From: Euglena gracilis
Taxonomy: Eukaryota; Euglenida; Euglenophyceae; Euglenales
Direction: 5' to 3'
Length of the DNA stretch: 64,000 nt
Assembly (NCBI GenBank): GCA_039621445.1
Contig: CP154954.1
Location: 22,270,954 to 22,334,953, forward strand
Shown here piece by piece: positions 32,541 to 42,245 of the stretch (positions within the stretch are counted from its first letter, which is position 1; each line of letters begins with the position of its first letter). Under the pieces are notes generated by a model, which saw nothing but the letters and a program-made list of their open reading frames with translations, made no database searches and had not been told where the DNA came from. The position numbers and the translations under genes were made by a program.

Positions 32541-33471
32541 CCCTAGTACACGCAGGGTTGGGCTTGGGTGGCTGGTCGGGTGCTCACACACACCCCATCC
32601 CCCTTTGCCCCACCCCAAACACTGGCACAGGACGGCCCCTGCGGGTGACCTGCGCAGGTGCGCGCGCTGGCGCGGCGCGGCGTGGAGACCGGCCGGGGCG
32701 GCGAGGCGGCGCGGCGGCGAGGCGGCGCGGCGAGGCGGCGGCGCCCTCACCCCTGTGACACTTCCCCTCTACCCTCTGCACACATTCAACCGTGTCGGCC
32801 GGGACACTCGGGTGAAAGACCGTTCCCCCTCCCCCCCTCTCACCCGTGTCGTGGCCCCCCTCTCGTGGCAATGCACCCCCCTCTCGTGTCAGACCCTGGG
32901 GTGTCAGAGTGTCCCGGCCCGCCCTCATGCCTTCGGCAGCCCCTCCTTTCCCCCTGGACCTTCCCTCCCTCTCCCCGTGGACCCTGGACCCCTGCACCCC
33001 TGCACCCCTGCACCTCCCTTCACCTCCCTTCTCTTCTGTGGAATTGCAAAGCAAACGGGAGGGGGGTGGGGGTCAGTGCCCAGTAGGTGCGAGGCGCAAG
33101 GACAGGACGGGGTGGGCGGTCCTCGGTCGCAGGTGCGCACGACCCGGGGGCAGTGGGCCTGTGGTTTTTGGATGTCCCCCGGGTGGTGGGTGCCGGGCCT
33201 GTGGGCCCCAGCCGGCGGTGAGTTTTTTTTTATTTTCGGCCTCCGCCGGGGTTTCAACCCCCGGCAGGGGCAGACACCGGACAGGTTTCGAGGGGTCCAA
33301 AAAGTGTCCCGTTTCAGTGCCTTTTCGGGGTTTTTACCCCGGTCAGTAATTTTAGGTGGGACATAAAATAATTCAGGTTTTGACTTGTCGGGCTTACAAG
33401 CACGGTCACTCTCAAAATTGAGGACGCAAAATTGCCTTTGGTGTCCTCGTGCGCACCTGCGCCCAAATTGA
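32541..33471 (+). other. 3' non-coding part of the 11.3-kb element
   Basis: C-rich sequence with no supported exon. Palindrome copies at 32,499 (GCGCACGTGCGC), 32,652, 33,127 (near) and 33,451; the last abuts the right TIR. Confidence 0.5.
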
Positions 33472-33515
33472 AAAAAAACCCTTAAGTGTCTTTAAGGCCG
33501 TCTAAGTCTGATCTG
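33472..33515 (-). repeat. right terminal inverted repeat of the 11.3-kb element
   Basis: Reverse complement of the left TIR with two mismatches in the outer seven bases. A GCGCACCTGCGC copy sits 9 bp inside it, at 33,451-33,462. Confidence 0.9.
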
Positions 33516-34057
33516 GTGTTTGTGACTTTCGGCTACATCATGCGAAATTATACCCGCTTTCTGCTTCATTGGAATGTGTGTATGCTGAACAGGCCCAAAA
33601 GTACAAACAGGCGGATATTCGGCACCTTGGTACTGTGCTGTCCACATAGGATGTTGGGTTAGGGTTAAAATTAGGATAGCAACAATGGTACCTGAACAGT
33701 AGTACACTTAAAGATCATCAAACAACCTGGCACATAAAAATAAATCGAGCCAGCGGCCATTAACTACTGCCCCCCCCCAAGGGCCCTGTGGTTCACGGGG
33801 GGACCGGGACCCAAAATGGCCTGTGTTTTCCCGCTGCTAAAATAACGGAAAGCACTGCAAAAAAATGCCTTTAAAACCCCATCAGCTTGCGTTTAAGAAA
33901 GTGGACCTCCCCCCTCATTCAACTACCAGGCCCTCCCTTCAGGGGGGGGGGCAGTAGTTAAACTAGTGTGGAGCCCGACTTTGAACAAAGGAGGATGATG
34001 TCTATTTGTTTATATTTATTCATATATTCGTATGGATATATATAATATATTATATAT
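33516..34057. other. right flank of the large element
   Basis: AT-rich unique sequence with GGGTTAGGGTTA at 33,655 and a (TA)n tract at 34,036-34,057. No gene. Confidence 0.35.
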
Positions 34058-34600
34058 GGCAGCAAGATTCTACTTGCCCCCCCCCCCCGGAGGGGCCAAG
34101 TATAATCTCCAGGGGGGCGGGGGTCCACGTAGCATCTCCTGCGTCCGATCTTCCGGAAACTTCGGGGTTGTTTCTTGGGATAGGGTTAGGGTTGCAACCA
34201 AACTCCCGGCGGGCTCCCTCTTTCGGGGAATTTAAGGAGAGTCAGGCCGCATTTCCGACGGTTTCCCACCGACTCGGGGAGACCGAATCGGGGTCGATTT
34301 TTGGTAAAATTACGACAAAAAAGGCGACCCAAAAATCTTCCAGAACGACGACCTAACTTCCGGCCTAACTTTGATACTAAAAAGTGCTTTTGGCGGCCAA
34401 TCCTAACCTTAACCCTATTCCTCCAATTAAGTGCTGAATCTCCCCGGATCCGACCGATTTTGCCCAGATCTGGTGCCGTTCCAGGGCCCCGCGGGACCGA
34501 AACGGCCCGAAGGTCGGACGCGGGAGATGCTACTTGGACCCCCCCCCCTGGAGATTATACTTGGCCCCCAGGGGGGGGGGGCAAGTAGAATCTTGCTGCC
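34058..34600. mobile_element. 543-bp non-coding TIR (MITE-like) element in (TA)n
   Basis: The ends are GGCAGCAAGATTCTACTTGC at 34,058 and its reverse complement ending at 34,600. The inverted match runs inward about 100 bp on each side (AAGTATAATCTCCAGGGGG, GTAGCATCTCC, GCGTCCGA), differing mainly in C-run length. Both ends sit in TATATA, which suggests insertion at TA. The interior is non-coding and includes GGGTTAGGGTT. A solitary end copy lies at 34,712-34,730. Confidence 0.8.
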
Positions 34601-34602
34601 AT

Positions 34603-34666
34603 ATATATGTGTATATGTATATGCCATATATATACACACACACATATATATTTATATGTATGTATG

Positions 34667-34711
<45 letters not shown>
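34603..34711. repeat. TATG/AC/AT microsatellite
   Basis: Alternating ATATAC, TATG, (CA)16 and (TA)n blocks between the MITE-like element and its solitary end copy. Confidence 0.9.
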
Positions 34712-34730
34712 GGCAGCAAGATTCTACTTC
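34712..34730 (+). repeat. solitary end of the MITE-like element
   Basis: GGCAGCAAGATTCTACTTC following (TA)n, matching the outer end of the 34,058-34,600 element; no second end was found. Confidence 0.7.
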
Positions 34731-34739
34731 ATATATCCG

Positions 34740-35525
34740 GGGGGTCTGGGGAGCACCCCCGGAGAAGGCTGAAGGCCGCGTAAATCCAAAAATGATGTCA
34801 AAAAAATCAGCCCCAAAAAGTGATTTGCTGGAGGGGTAAAGTGTGAGGTGACTGCAGCACTGTGGGTGCAGTTGTGGGGTGGCTTTGGGGTGCAGTGCAA
34901 GGTACTGTGGGGGCTCCACTGTTGGGCATCCCTTGCCCAACTTGGCGTTGAGGGTGACCCCAATTCCACGGACACATGGCGGCCAAATGGCTGTTCCACA
35001 CCCAGACCCCAGACGGTCTTGCCACAAACGGGGGAAAACCCTGCCCGGCGCTATTCCCCGGCAAGTGGGCGGCCTCCTGCAGCAGGTGCCAGGACTTGAG
35101 GGCAGACCTTCCTTTTCGAACCGAGTTCCCCATCAAACAAGACTAACGCTGTCTTTGCTTTGGGCTGTGCCATCCTTCAAACCGCACAAAAGCTTCCTCA
35201 GTGGAAGAATTGCACTGCATGTGGTACAAGCCAAAAGTTCACAACGGAGACTGTCACCGCCATACACCATTAGAAAATAAAAAATAAAAAAATGGCGTGA
35301 TTTTGTCCACAGCCTATGTGTTTTCTGAGTGATTTTGCCAATGGGGATAAAATTAGCAAGTTGACCACGTGACCCTTCCCTGAAGATACCAACCTTGGCC
35401 AATCCCAAGGGGGATTTTATCCCTTCGGGTGCATCGTACATCCAAAAATTTTCATCTCTCCAAAACTGCCCAAATTTGAATCTTTGGGGAGATTCTGGGA
35501 CGACAACCAACGCGACCCAATTTGA
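34740..35525. other. stretch with no supported gene
   Basis: Unique sequence; frames on both strands are short and unsupported. Confidence 0.3.
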
Positions 35526-35534
35526 CATGACCTG

Positions 35535-35665
35535 TCTCTGTGTCAGCCGGTGCTACCTCGGATGCCGTCGGGTCCATCACCGGGCGGGGGAAGGGACGGC
35601 CTGCGCCGAGGGCCAGGCCGCGACGGCGCAGCGCGGCGCGCACACCCCGAGACGCTCCGCCAGCA
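35535..35665 (-). CDS. possible basic minus-strand exon
   Basis: The minus strand reads KKPAGGASRGVRAALRRRGL, then ALGAGRPFPRPVMDPTASEV. It is bounded by GGTCTTAAAAAGAAGCC, nearly the same sequence that bounds the next exon at 35.93 kb, so one may be a duplicate edge. Weak. Confidence 0.2.
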
Positions 35666-35924
35666 GGCTTCTTTTTAAGACCCCGGGGGGGGGGGAGGGG
35701 GGGTCCCCCCCACCCACCCAGGGTGGCGCGGGACCCCCCCCCCCGGGGGGGGGGGGGGGGGGCGGGGACCCCCCCAAAATCGGGCCCGTTAAAGGCAATT
35801 TTCAAAAATTTTCGGCGCTTCGCGCCGAAAAGGTATACTCAGCGCCTCTGGCGTGGGACCCCCCCCCCCGGGGGGTCCGGCCCGGACCCACCCACCCCCC
35901 CCAGGGGTCAGGTGACTTAAAAAG

Positions 35925-36045
35925 AAGCCTGTCCGCCAGGCCCGCCGCGAAGGCCTCGGCGGCGATGGCTGAGGAGCTCTTCAGCACCCGGTCCAGGGCA
36001 CTGCGCTGGCTCGGCTTGCGCCGCCGCCCCCGCCGATGCAGTCAG
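35925..36045 (-). CDS. possible minus-strand exon
   Basis: The minus strand reads RKPSQRSALDRVLKSSSAIA, then AEAFAAGLADRLLF. Composition is that of an alpha-helical protein. Followed on the coding strand by TTTAAGTCACC. No family recognised. Confidence 0.35.
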
Positions 36046-36225
36046 CCAAAGGGCCCCCGCAAGATTGGAGCGTCTCACTCGTTGCAGAGGGCTGCTTCCA
36101 AAAGCATAGAGTTTTTGAAAGGGTACTGAGCGCGCCGGCGTGTTGCCAGCATGAGGAATGCTCCCCCTGTGCTCTCCCTCTTCCCTCCTCTCATTCTGAA
36201 TGCTGTGTGCATGTGCTGTGTGTGC

Positions 36226-36285
<60 letters not shown>

Positions 36286-36385
36286 GGCGGGCGGGCGGGC
36301 GGGCGTGCGTGCGTGCATGTGTGTGTGCGCGTGTGTGCGCGCGCGTGTGCGCGCGCGTGTGTGTGTGCGTGTGCGCACGCACACT
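36226..36385. repeat. GTGC/GCGG/GT microsatellite
   Basis: (GTGC)n then (GGGC)n then GT/GC alternation over about 160 bp. Cys-Val-Arg-Ala and Ala-Arg-Thr-His frames here are artefacts. Confidence 0.95.
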
Positions 36386-36639
36386 GTCCTGGATTTGATT
36401 TGCACACTTGTTTTTTGGAGAGAAACTATTGCAGACGGGGTATTGCATCAACCTCATGCAGTGCAGTGGCTGTGGTCCTCAAAATGCAGAAAGAATACCC
36501 CGCCTGAGCTCCCGTCCTCCGCCTGCTCAATGGACCGGACTCCGCCACAGTCCGCCTGTGCCAGAGCTCGGCCGAAAACCAGTCAGAAATGGGGACCACT
36601 CACGAGATGCATTTCAGGGAACGTGATATCAACAGCAGA

Positions 36640-36960
36640 GGGGGTGTGAGAACCCCCCAGACGGCGGGCCATCCGGGCCCTGGGCAGCTCCACAAGGGAC
36701 AGTGGCGGGGTACGAAGGGGTTGGCGGGGGGCGGGCGGAGCCGAGATTGCAGCCGCGGGAGGCCGTGGGGGACCGGTGGGCGCGGACAACGCAGGAGGGG
36801 GAGGGGGAGGGGGAGGGGGCGGTGGTGGATGGGAGGCTGCCGGTGTGAGAATCCGGAAGAGGCCGGGTGGAGGAGGGGGCGGGGGCGGGGGCGGAGGTGG
36901 GGAGGAAGGTGGAGGCGTGGGCTTGGTACCTTTGGGAATGTGCAGGCGGGGGGGGGAGGC
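36640..36960 (-). CDS. poly-proline exon of a minus-strand gene
   Basis: The minus strand reads HIPKGTKPTPPPSSPPPPPP, then runs of Pro broken by GLFRILTPAASH, and on through PTGPPRPPAAAISAPPAPRQ. Poly-proline coded by mixed CCC/CCG/CCT codons, with conserved non-Pro breaks, is more likely coding than a pure C run. Such tracts bind profilin, WW or SH3 domains in many cytoskeletal and RNA-processing proteins; nothing here fixes the family. Confidence 0.4.
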
Positions 36961-37344
36961 TTGGGAAGGGGAGCCTGTTGCATCGCCTCCACCACAGGGG
37001 AGGGGCAGACATGTCCGGGGCTTGAAAACGCAAACGTAAATGCAAACGCACGGTTGGTTGCATGGGGAGGGCTGCCGCATTGCTGTGGTGGCCAGCGGAG
37101 CTTGGCGAATCGGGACCACGCGGCGGGAGCCGCACCTTGTCGTCCGGGGCAGCACAGGCAATGGGGAGAGGGCCAGCCATTCGCTGGCCTGTGCCCGTTG
37201 CAAGTCTGAGCACTGCGCAGCTGAGAATCTGAGTGCGGGTGGCTGTTGGGCAATATTGGTCCCGGTGACCCCGATGGACACATCACCTTTTGCTGCTGGG
37301 TTGCCCCAGGGCTGAAAAACAGACCCACCACATCCTGGGCTGGC

Positions 37345-37535
37345 CGGGCACCACTTCCACCACGGGGCTCACGTCGATGCCCCAGCGCTCCTGCAGCGCC
37401 GCCCGCCACGCGCCGTGGGCGGCACTGAGGTCGCCTGCAAGTGTGGCGGGGAAGGGCCGGCCGCCCTCCAGTGCTTGGAGGCGGTGCAGGGCGAGCCCGA
37501 GGCTGTCGTTGGCATGGCTGCAGGCCCCGGCCAGA
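37345..37535 (-). CDS. exon of an unrecognised minus-strand gene
   Basis: The minus strand reads ACSHANDSLGLALHRLQALE, then GGRPFPATLAGDLSAAHGAW, then RAALQERWGIDVSPVVEVVP. Well-formed helical sequence. Exons at 37.76-37.97 and 38.53-38.66 kb on the same strand may precede it, and the poly-Pro exon may follow. Confidence 0.5.
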
Positions 37536-37759
37536 GGCGGTTGTTTGGGTCCCGCCCCCCATCCCTGGGGGGGGTCGGCATTACGAACTGGTTGAAATGT
37601 CTCCCTCCACTTCGTTTTGCAAAACATTCTCCTATTAAAACAACTTTTGATAAATTCACCGCACAGAACATTGGACAGCCAGGGCTGGATGTATTTTAAT
37701 ATGTTGGCAGCCCCGGGGGAATTCCAGCTGCCCCCAGTCAAACCAGTCAAACCAGCATC

Positions 37760-37975
37760 ACAGGTGGTACGCTTCTGATACTGTCCCCAGCCCGGCGTTG
37801 AACAGTGTCTTCGCCCCCTCCCAGACCAGGGTCTGGTCGAGGCTCTGTAACGGGTAACGCCCACAGGGAATGCCGCGTCGCCAGCGCCAGGGCCTTGCAG
37901 GCGGTGCGTCCCTCCGGGGTGGCGGCGCTGGGCACCGCAGCGAGCAGGGCGGCGATGGCGCCAAGCCACCGCCCT
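37760..37975 (-). CDS. exon(s) of an unrecognised minus-strand gene
   Basis: One minus frame reads GRWLGAIAALLAAVPSAATP, then EGRTACKALALATRHSLWA. A second frame then reads SLDQTLVWEGAKTLFNAGLG and TVSEAYHL with a stop near 37,760. The change of frame near 37,850 implies a tiny intron or a frameshift. Confidence 0.4.
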
Positions 37976-38521
37976 ACCCCCATCACCACTCTCTGGCGCA
38001 GGGGGGGGGGGAGGGGGCCTACAGCCTTAGGGACGGGGGGGGGGGAGGGCTGTGGGCGGCTAACCAGCTGCGCTGCAGACTGGTGGCGGGCCAGCAGGTC
38101 CCGGGCGGTGGGGCTGGCCGTGGTGTGGTGCCTGCCACCGGCTCACCTCCAACGGAGCTGACGCAACAACAGGAGGGGAGCATACGCTCATGGGACAGGA
38201 AGGCCCCTCGACATGTCCCAGCCAGGGCATGTGGGAAGGCTTGGCGAGGGGTCGACCCCCACCCACCACCCATAGGGTTGCCAGGATGCCCGTTCAGCCC
38301 TGGCCTCAGCCCTGCCCATCAGCGCAGCAATGTAGGAAAGGCAGACATTTCCCCCTCCCCCGACACTGTTTCCAGAAAAGTAATTGACAAGGTCCCTGTG
38401 AGGACAAATCAGGGAGTCCAGCGCATACAACTGATTACCAACCCCCAATGACCCCCAGAGGGAGGGGGGGTGGGGGGGGGCAGAGGCGGCGGCAGGGTGC
38501 GCGGCAGGGGTGGGAGGCGAG

Positions 38522-38660
38522 GGCCAAGTTGCCCACAGCGCGGCCCCGAACGCCTCGCAGTTCTCGCGGAGGGCGGCGTACTGCTCGTCCGTGGCGGGCT
38601 GCTCCCCGGGCAGCACCTTGTGGGAGGCGGCGGGGCGGAAATGGACCAGCGTCACGCGGG
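38522..38660 (-). CDS. exon of an unrecognised minus-strand gene
   Basis: The minus strand reads RVTLVHFRPAASHKVLPGEQ, then PATDEQYAALRENCEAFGAA, then LWATWP. A good coding exon. The D-E-Q-Y-A-A-L-R-x-N-C piece recalls the GEYAALLGAAAPLC piece of the 18.5-kb exon, so the two genes may be distant relatives. Confidence 0.5.
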
Positions 38661-38764
38661 CGGCGGGGGCGGGGGCGGGCGGGAGGCGCTTCCAGAGCCA
38701 GCGATTCGCTTGGCGATTTCCCTCCGGGCGGCAGGTTTCCCAGGGCCCAGACTCACCTACCTAC

Positions 38765-39180
38765 TTTTGAAACCCCACCCACCTGTACCCTCACCCTCAG
38801 GGGCAGGCACCTAGGGTCACTTGCTTTTTTCAGGCCGGTCGGGATGCACCTGGTCCCCACCCCAAGCCAAGAGGATGGGGTTCACGGGCATGCAGGGACT
38901 CTTTGGTCAGAATGCCACGAGGTCCCATAACACGTCTGAGGCCCATAGGCCAGTGTTCAGTGGGAGAGAACAAAATTCCATGCTTGATCAAGATAACATG
39001 ATTATGGCTTGCAAGTACCGAGGGTAGCCACGCTGTGAAATGCAAGGGGTTGACTCCATTAGCCCCCCAAGGACTTTGGCGAAATCGAAAAAAGAGAACA
39101 AAAAAAAGGTTCACAAATTGTGACAGGGGATGCATTGTAAATGTACGTATGCATGTATTCAGATAAACCATGTCGCCATA
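38765..39180. other. stretch with no supported gene
   Basis: Unique sequence between weak minus-strand exon candidates; no domain seen. Confidence 0.3.
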
Positions 39181-39507
39181 AAAATGCAAAACCCTTGCAG
39201 CCAACGCGGCCCCGGCGGCCAGAAGATGCGCCGCATGGAGCCCTCGGCGGCATGCACCCCCGCCACCCGGGTCAGTACGTCGCATCCAGGGCGGCGAGGA
39301 CCAGGTTTTCCGGCGCCCCCGACGCGGAGCATCCGCAACGCCACGGCGTATTCAATCGGGCTTCACAGTTCGCCCGACCCCTGACGGTCGATGCCACCAT
39401 CCCAGCGGGTGTGGCAATCCCCTGTGTCCCAAGGCAAGTCAATCCGAACCCCCAATGAGACGGGGTTGGCTGGCCATACCTGGTCCGACCCCCAGAGGGG
39501 CCACTTT

Positions 39508-39605
39508 CAAAAAAGTCAGTCCCTTTTCAAAAACCAGTCACCCACCTCCCCCACGGGGAGGGGGTCGATCACTTTGGCCACTCGGATGTCGGGTCGGCCT
39601 TGGCC
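39508..39605. repeat. CAGTCAGTC/GGTCGATCACTTTGGCC dispersed repeat
   Basis: Relative of the modules at 16.67-16.94, 45.7-46.0 and 62.1 kb. Confidence 0.65.
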
Positions 39606-39766
39606 ATCTCCGAGCCTTGGCGCTGGGGCGCGAACCTGGCCACCCCCTTGGGTTAAGCCAAATGCAGTACCGGGGGGGGGGGTAGCCACGCTTAAGCAAG
39701 GGGTTGCTCCTGGGGCCCCCAAGGACTTGTGGCGAAACTCGAGAACAAAATTCATCACACCCCCCA

Positions 39767-39991
39767 CCAAAAACCCCCCACCCCCCCCCCCCCCCCCCCC
39801 GGCCCCCCCCCCCCCCCCCCCCCACCACCCCCCCACCCCCCCCCCCCGCACCCACCACCCCAACACCCAAACCCCCCCCCCCCCCCCAAAAACCACACCC
39901 AAAAAAAAAAAACCCAGCCCCCCCCCAAAAAACCAGTCAAAACCAAAAAGCAAAAAATCAAAGAAAAAAAAAAAAACAAAAACACACACCC

Positions 39992-40022
<31 letters not shown>
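39767..40022. repeat. poly-C/CCCA/poly-A low-complexity tract
   Basis: About 250 bp of nearly pure C/A with C runs to about 20. It abuts the minus-strand HAD-type exon on its downstream side. Pro-rich frames across it are artefacts. Confidence 0.9.
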
Positions 40023-40023
<1 letters not shown>

Positions 40024-40165
40024 CCCTGGCCGCGGCAGGGAAGGCCGGGCAGACCACCCCCAGCTCCTGCAGCGAGTTGTCCACCAGCAGCACCCGGCCG
40101 ACCGCGCCGCCGCCGGCCAGCGCGCGCAGCACAGCGCACGGGCCGGTGTGGTATGGGGAGTCCCC
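40022..40165 (-). CDS. HAD-like gene, last visible exon
   Basis: The minus strand reads TGPCAVLRALAGGGAVGRVL, then LVDNSLQELGVVCPAFPAAARA. G-R-V-L-L-V-D-N-S recalls the strand and Asp late in HAD-superfamily phosphatases (R-V-L-x-V-D-D/N-S), as in FCP1/SCP-type domains. With the WDVDDTLL exon at 42.2 kb on the same strand this suggests an HAD-type phosphatase split over many exons. No catalytic assignment is possible from these pieces. Confidence 0.4.
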
Positions 40166-40533
40166 GCTGTCCCCGCGAGGTGCGTTGTGGCGTTTGTTTG
40201 GAGCCATTTCCTGACCGAGCAATAATTTACGTGTTTTCTGTGAGTCAGAGTGCTCTCCATTGGGCGACAAGAAGCCAAATCCCCCCTTAAGTTGCACTAA
40301 GGCTTCTTGTCTGACTTCGCTGACTTCGCCTCTGGCCCAGTTGTGTGGTGAGTGTCCAGGGACCCCTTACACCAGTACTCTTTTGTTGCTCCCCCTGGCC
40401 AGGTGAGTAACTCTGGTGTTATTCCAGTGCTGTGGGGACATACACTCACCTTGTGTGGTTGGTGTGGTCCCCAGAAGCCAAATCCCCCTGACATTACACA
40501 ATCCACAAAACCCCCACCATCACCAGCGCTTTG

Positions 40534-40606
<73 letters not shown>
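40534..40606. repeat. (CA)n microsatellite
   Basis: About 36 uninterrupted CA units in an intron of the HAD-like gene. Confidence 0.98.
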
Positions 40607-40607
<1 letters not shown>

Positions 40608-40608
<1 letters not shown>

Positions 40609-40765
40609 GCCCTGGCCATCCAACTTTGAGGCATCCTCCAGGTGGATGCAGAGGGAAGAGGGCGGGAGGGCGTCCCGTTTCGTCGATATGCCAACGGCCC
40701 CATCCAGTGTGAAATGACGACTGTCGGGCAGCTGGAGCAGGGTTGTTCCTTTGGCCATTGGAAGG
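40608..40765 (-). CDS. HAD-like gene, internal exon
   Basis: The minus strand reads GTTLLQLPDSRHFTLDGAVG, then ISTKRDALPPSSLCIHLEDA, then SKLDGQG. Folded-protein composition; borders approximate, the donor lying next to the CA repeat. Confidence 0.45.
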
Positions 40766-40957
40766 AGGGCCGGAGCGTACCACCCGCCCAAACACATGCA
40801 GCAACTCAGAAACAACCCTGATTGGAAGATGTGACTGCCCAGGGTCAGAGACAGGTCCTCGGTTCAAAAAGTACAGCCGGAGTCCGCTCATCAAATTAGA
40901 AGGCCACCGGTGAACAGAACACTGGACTACACTAAACTATGACAAAAAAGACAGCTC

Positions 40958-41110
40958 TCAGGATGGGAGGGGCTCTTCAGCACACGGAGGGGAGCGGGTG
41001 GGGGCCTGGGGGGAACGCCGAAATGCCGGCGGAAGGGACGGAGGCGCGGCACGTGGCGGTCGCTCTGCCGTATGAAAAGGTCCGTGACAGAGCCGGCGGT
41101 CAGCAGTAGG
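40958..41110 (-). CDS. HAD-like gene, internal exon
   Basis: The minus strand reads HLLLTAGSVTDLFIRQSDRH, then VPRLRPFRRHFGVPPRPPPA. The L-L-T-A-G-S hydrophobic strand followed by a basic stretch is compatible with a HAD motif II (strand ending in T/S), which is only a suggestion. Confidence 0.4.
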   Translation of the reverse strand, partial: PTADRRLCHGPFHTAERPPRAAPPSLPPAFRRSPQAPTRSPPCAEEPLPS

Positions 41111-41284
41111 TGGTGGGTGGGGTCGGGGGTCAGGCTGGTTTTAAGACCACGGGACTCCGGGGGGGGGGGGGGGGGGGGGACCCGGCATTTCTAACAGTTT
41201 TCCTGCGCTTTGTGTCGAAACCCACCCACCCAACCACCCACCCCCTGGGTGGGGGGCTTTCCAAGGGAAAAAGGAGCCTGGGCG

Positions 41285-41385
41285 GGGAGGTTCCGGCACG
41301 CTGCGAGGAGGTCGGCCAGCCCCTGCTCGTCCACCAGGCCGCAGGCAAACACTCCTCTGGGGAAAGTCCCAGCGGCCAGAGGGCA
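41285..41385 (-). CDS. HAD-like gene, internal exon
   Basis: The minus strand reads RGVFACGLVDEQGLADLLAA, then CRNLPAQAPFSLGKPP. The helical D-E-Q-G-L-A-D-L-L-A-A block is clearly protein-like. On the coding strand it lies between the 42.2-kb and 41.0-kb exons. Confidence 0.4.
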
Positions 41386-41559
41386 ACAACGCTGTTGTTG
41401 GCTAACCCACGGAGTCCGACAGTGTCGTGAACAACCTGTTCACAATTGTGCTGTAGTCCCCCCGGGGGGGGGGGGGGGGGCTGGGTTTGTATGGGAAGCC
41501 CTGGGGGTCCAAGCCCTCCCCCAACGAGGGGTGGGTCGGACCCCTTCCTACCTCAAAAA

Positions 41560-41850
41560 GGTGAGGGGCCGGGACAATTTTCGGTTCTGTGGACGGTCAA
41601 AAGGCTGGATACCAGCCAAAATCGTTGAAAGGTCCCTGGTTTTTCTTTAAGAAAAAACCCCAAAAAGCTCAGTTTTCGAATTCTTCGAAAAAATTTTATG
41701 TGGGAAACACCAAAAGATAAAAAACGTCGCATTTTAAGGTGCGCAGCACCGCAAAATTTTTCGCTATTTTTGGAACCTGAAAAGGGGGGGCTGGGAGTCC
41801 GGGCACCCTTCCGGGGGGGGGGGGGGCCGGGCCCCCCAACAACCCACCTA
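41560..41850. repeat. dispersed repeat pair with 51.19-51.42 kb
   Basis: Shares TTTTCGGTT(C/T)TGTGGACGG, a CCAGCCAAAAT/CCAGGCCAAAAT block, TTTTTCGCTATTTTTGGAAC-type sequence and following G-run modules with 51,190-51,420, in the same order. Non-coding. Confidence 0.7.
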
Positions 41851-42079
41851 TACCGGACACCGACAGGCTTCCCAGACATCCCTGCCTGGAGGGGGGTGTT
41901 CTTTGGCGGTGAGAAACAGCCTGAATGCGACCGCTGCACCACCCCACCGGGCAAAGATTTGCCTCAGGCGAGCCAGGGATGGAAGGGATGGAACGTGTGA
42001 TGCCTCACTGGACAGCGAACAACGCGCCGGTGCAAAGTGTGCCAGTGTGGTGTCCACCTTCCGCGTAAAACGTTGGAGG

Positions 42080-42245
42080 ATTGCGCCCGGCGGGGCGGGT
42101 CGGACGGGGCCGGTGAACGTCATGCAACGGGAGCCAGGGGGCCTTTGGGCGCTGCGGGGCCCGGCGGTGGCGGTGGTGCACAGCAGCGTGTCGTCCACGT
42201 CCCACACGATGAGGGTGGCCCTGCCCATAGGCATTCCCTTCGTGA
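42080..42245 (-). CDS. HAD-like gene, motif I exon (WDVDDTLL)
   Basis: The minus strand reads GRATLIVWDVDDTLLCTTAT, then AGPRSAQRPPGSRCMTFTGP. The hydrophobic strand ending in W-D-V-D-D-T-L-L matches HAD-superfamily motif I (h-h-h-D-x-D-x-T), whose first Asp is the nucleophile. Downstream minus-strand exons to 40.02 kb could supply the rest. EYA, FCP1 or another HAD phosphatase cannot be separated on this evidence. Confidence 0.5.

Larger units (their letters stand above)
22231..33515 (+). mobile_element. 11.3-kb TIR element carrying two spliced genes
   Basis: The ends are inverted repeats. CAGGTCTGACTTAGACGG at 22,231 is mirrored by CAGATCAGACTTAGACGG read from 33,515 on the minus strand; the next 26 bp are identical, giving 42 of 44 matches. 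Between them the DNA is markedly GC-rich, lacks most of the poly-G and dispersed repeats typical of the window, and carries the palindrome GCGCANNTGCGC about 24 times exactly. It holds genes A and B, both plus strand. No clear target-site duplication is visible (left flank ends TTTTCTTCT, right flank starts GTGTTTGTG), so exact ends are uncertain by a few bases. TIRs, own genes and own motif point to a large DNA transposon of a family I cannot name. Confidence 0.8.

Noticed and set aside
22231-33515. Giant-virus or Polinton/Maverick insertion
   Set aside because: No capsid, packaging ATPase, protein-primed polymerase, protease or integrase was seen; only two genes and short TIRs.
36776-37039. 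Gly-rich 87-codon plus-strand frame
   Set aside because: It is the complement of the poly-proline minus-strand frame, which has the more plausible breaks.
39455-40290. Pro-rich frames of up to 299 codons at 39.4-40.3 kb
   Set aside because: Translation of a poly-C/poly-A tract. Only the minus-strand piece 40,022-40,165 looks like protein.
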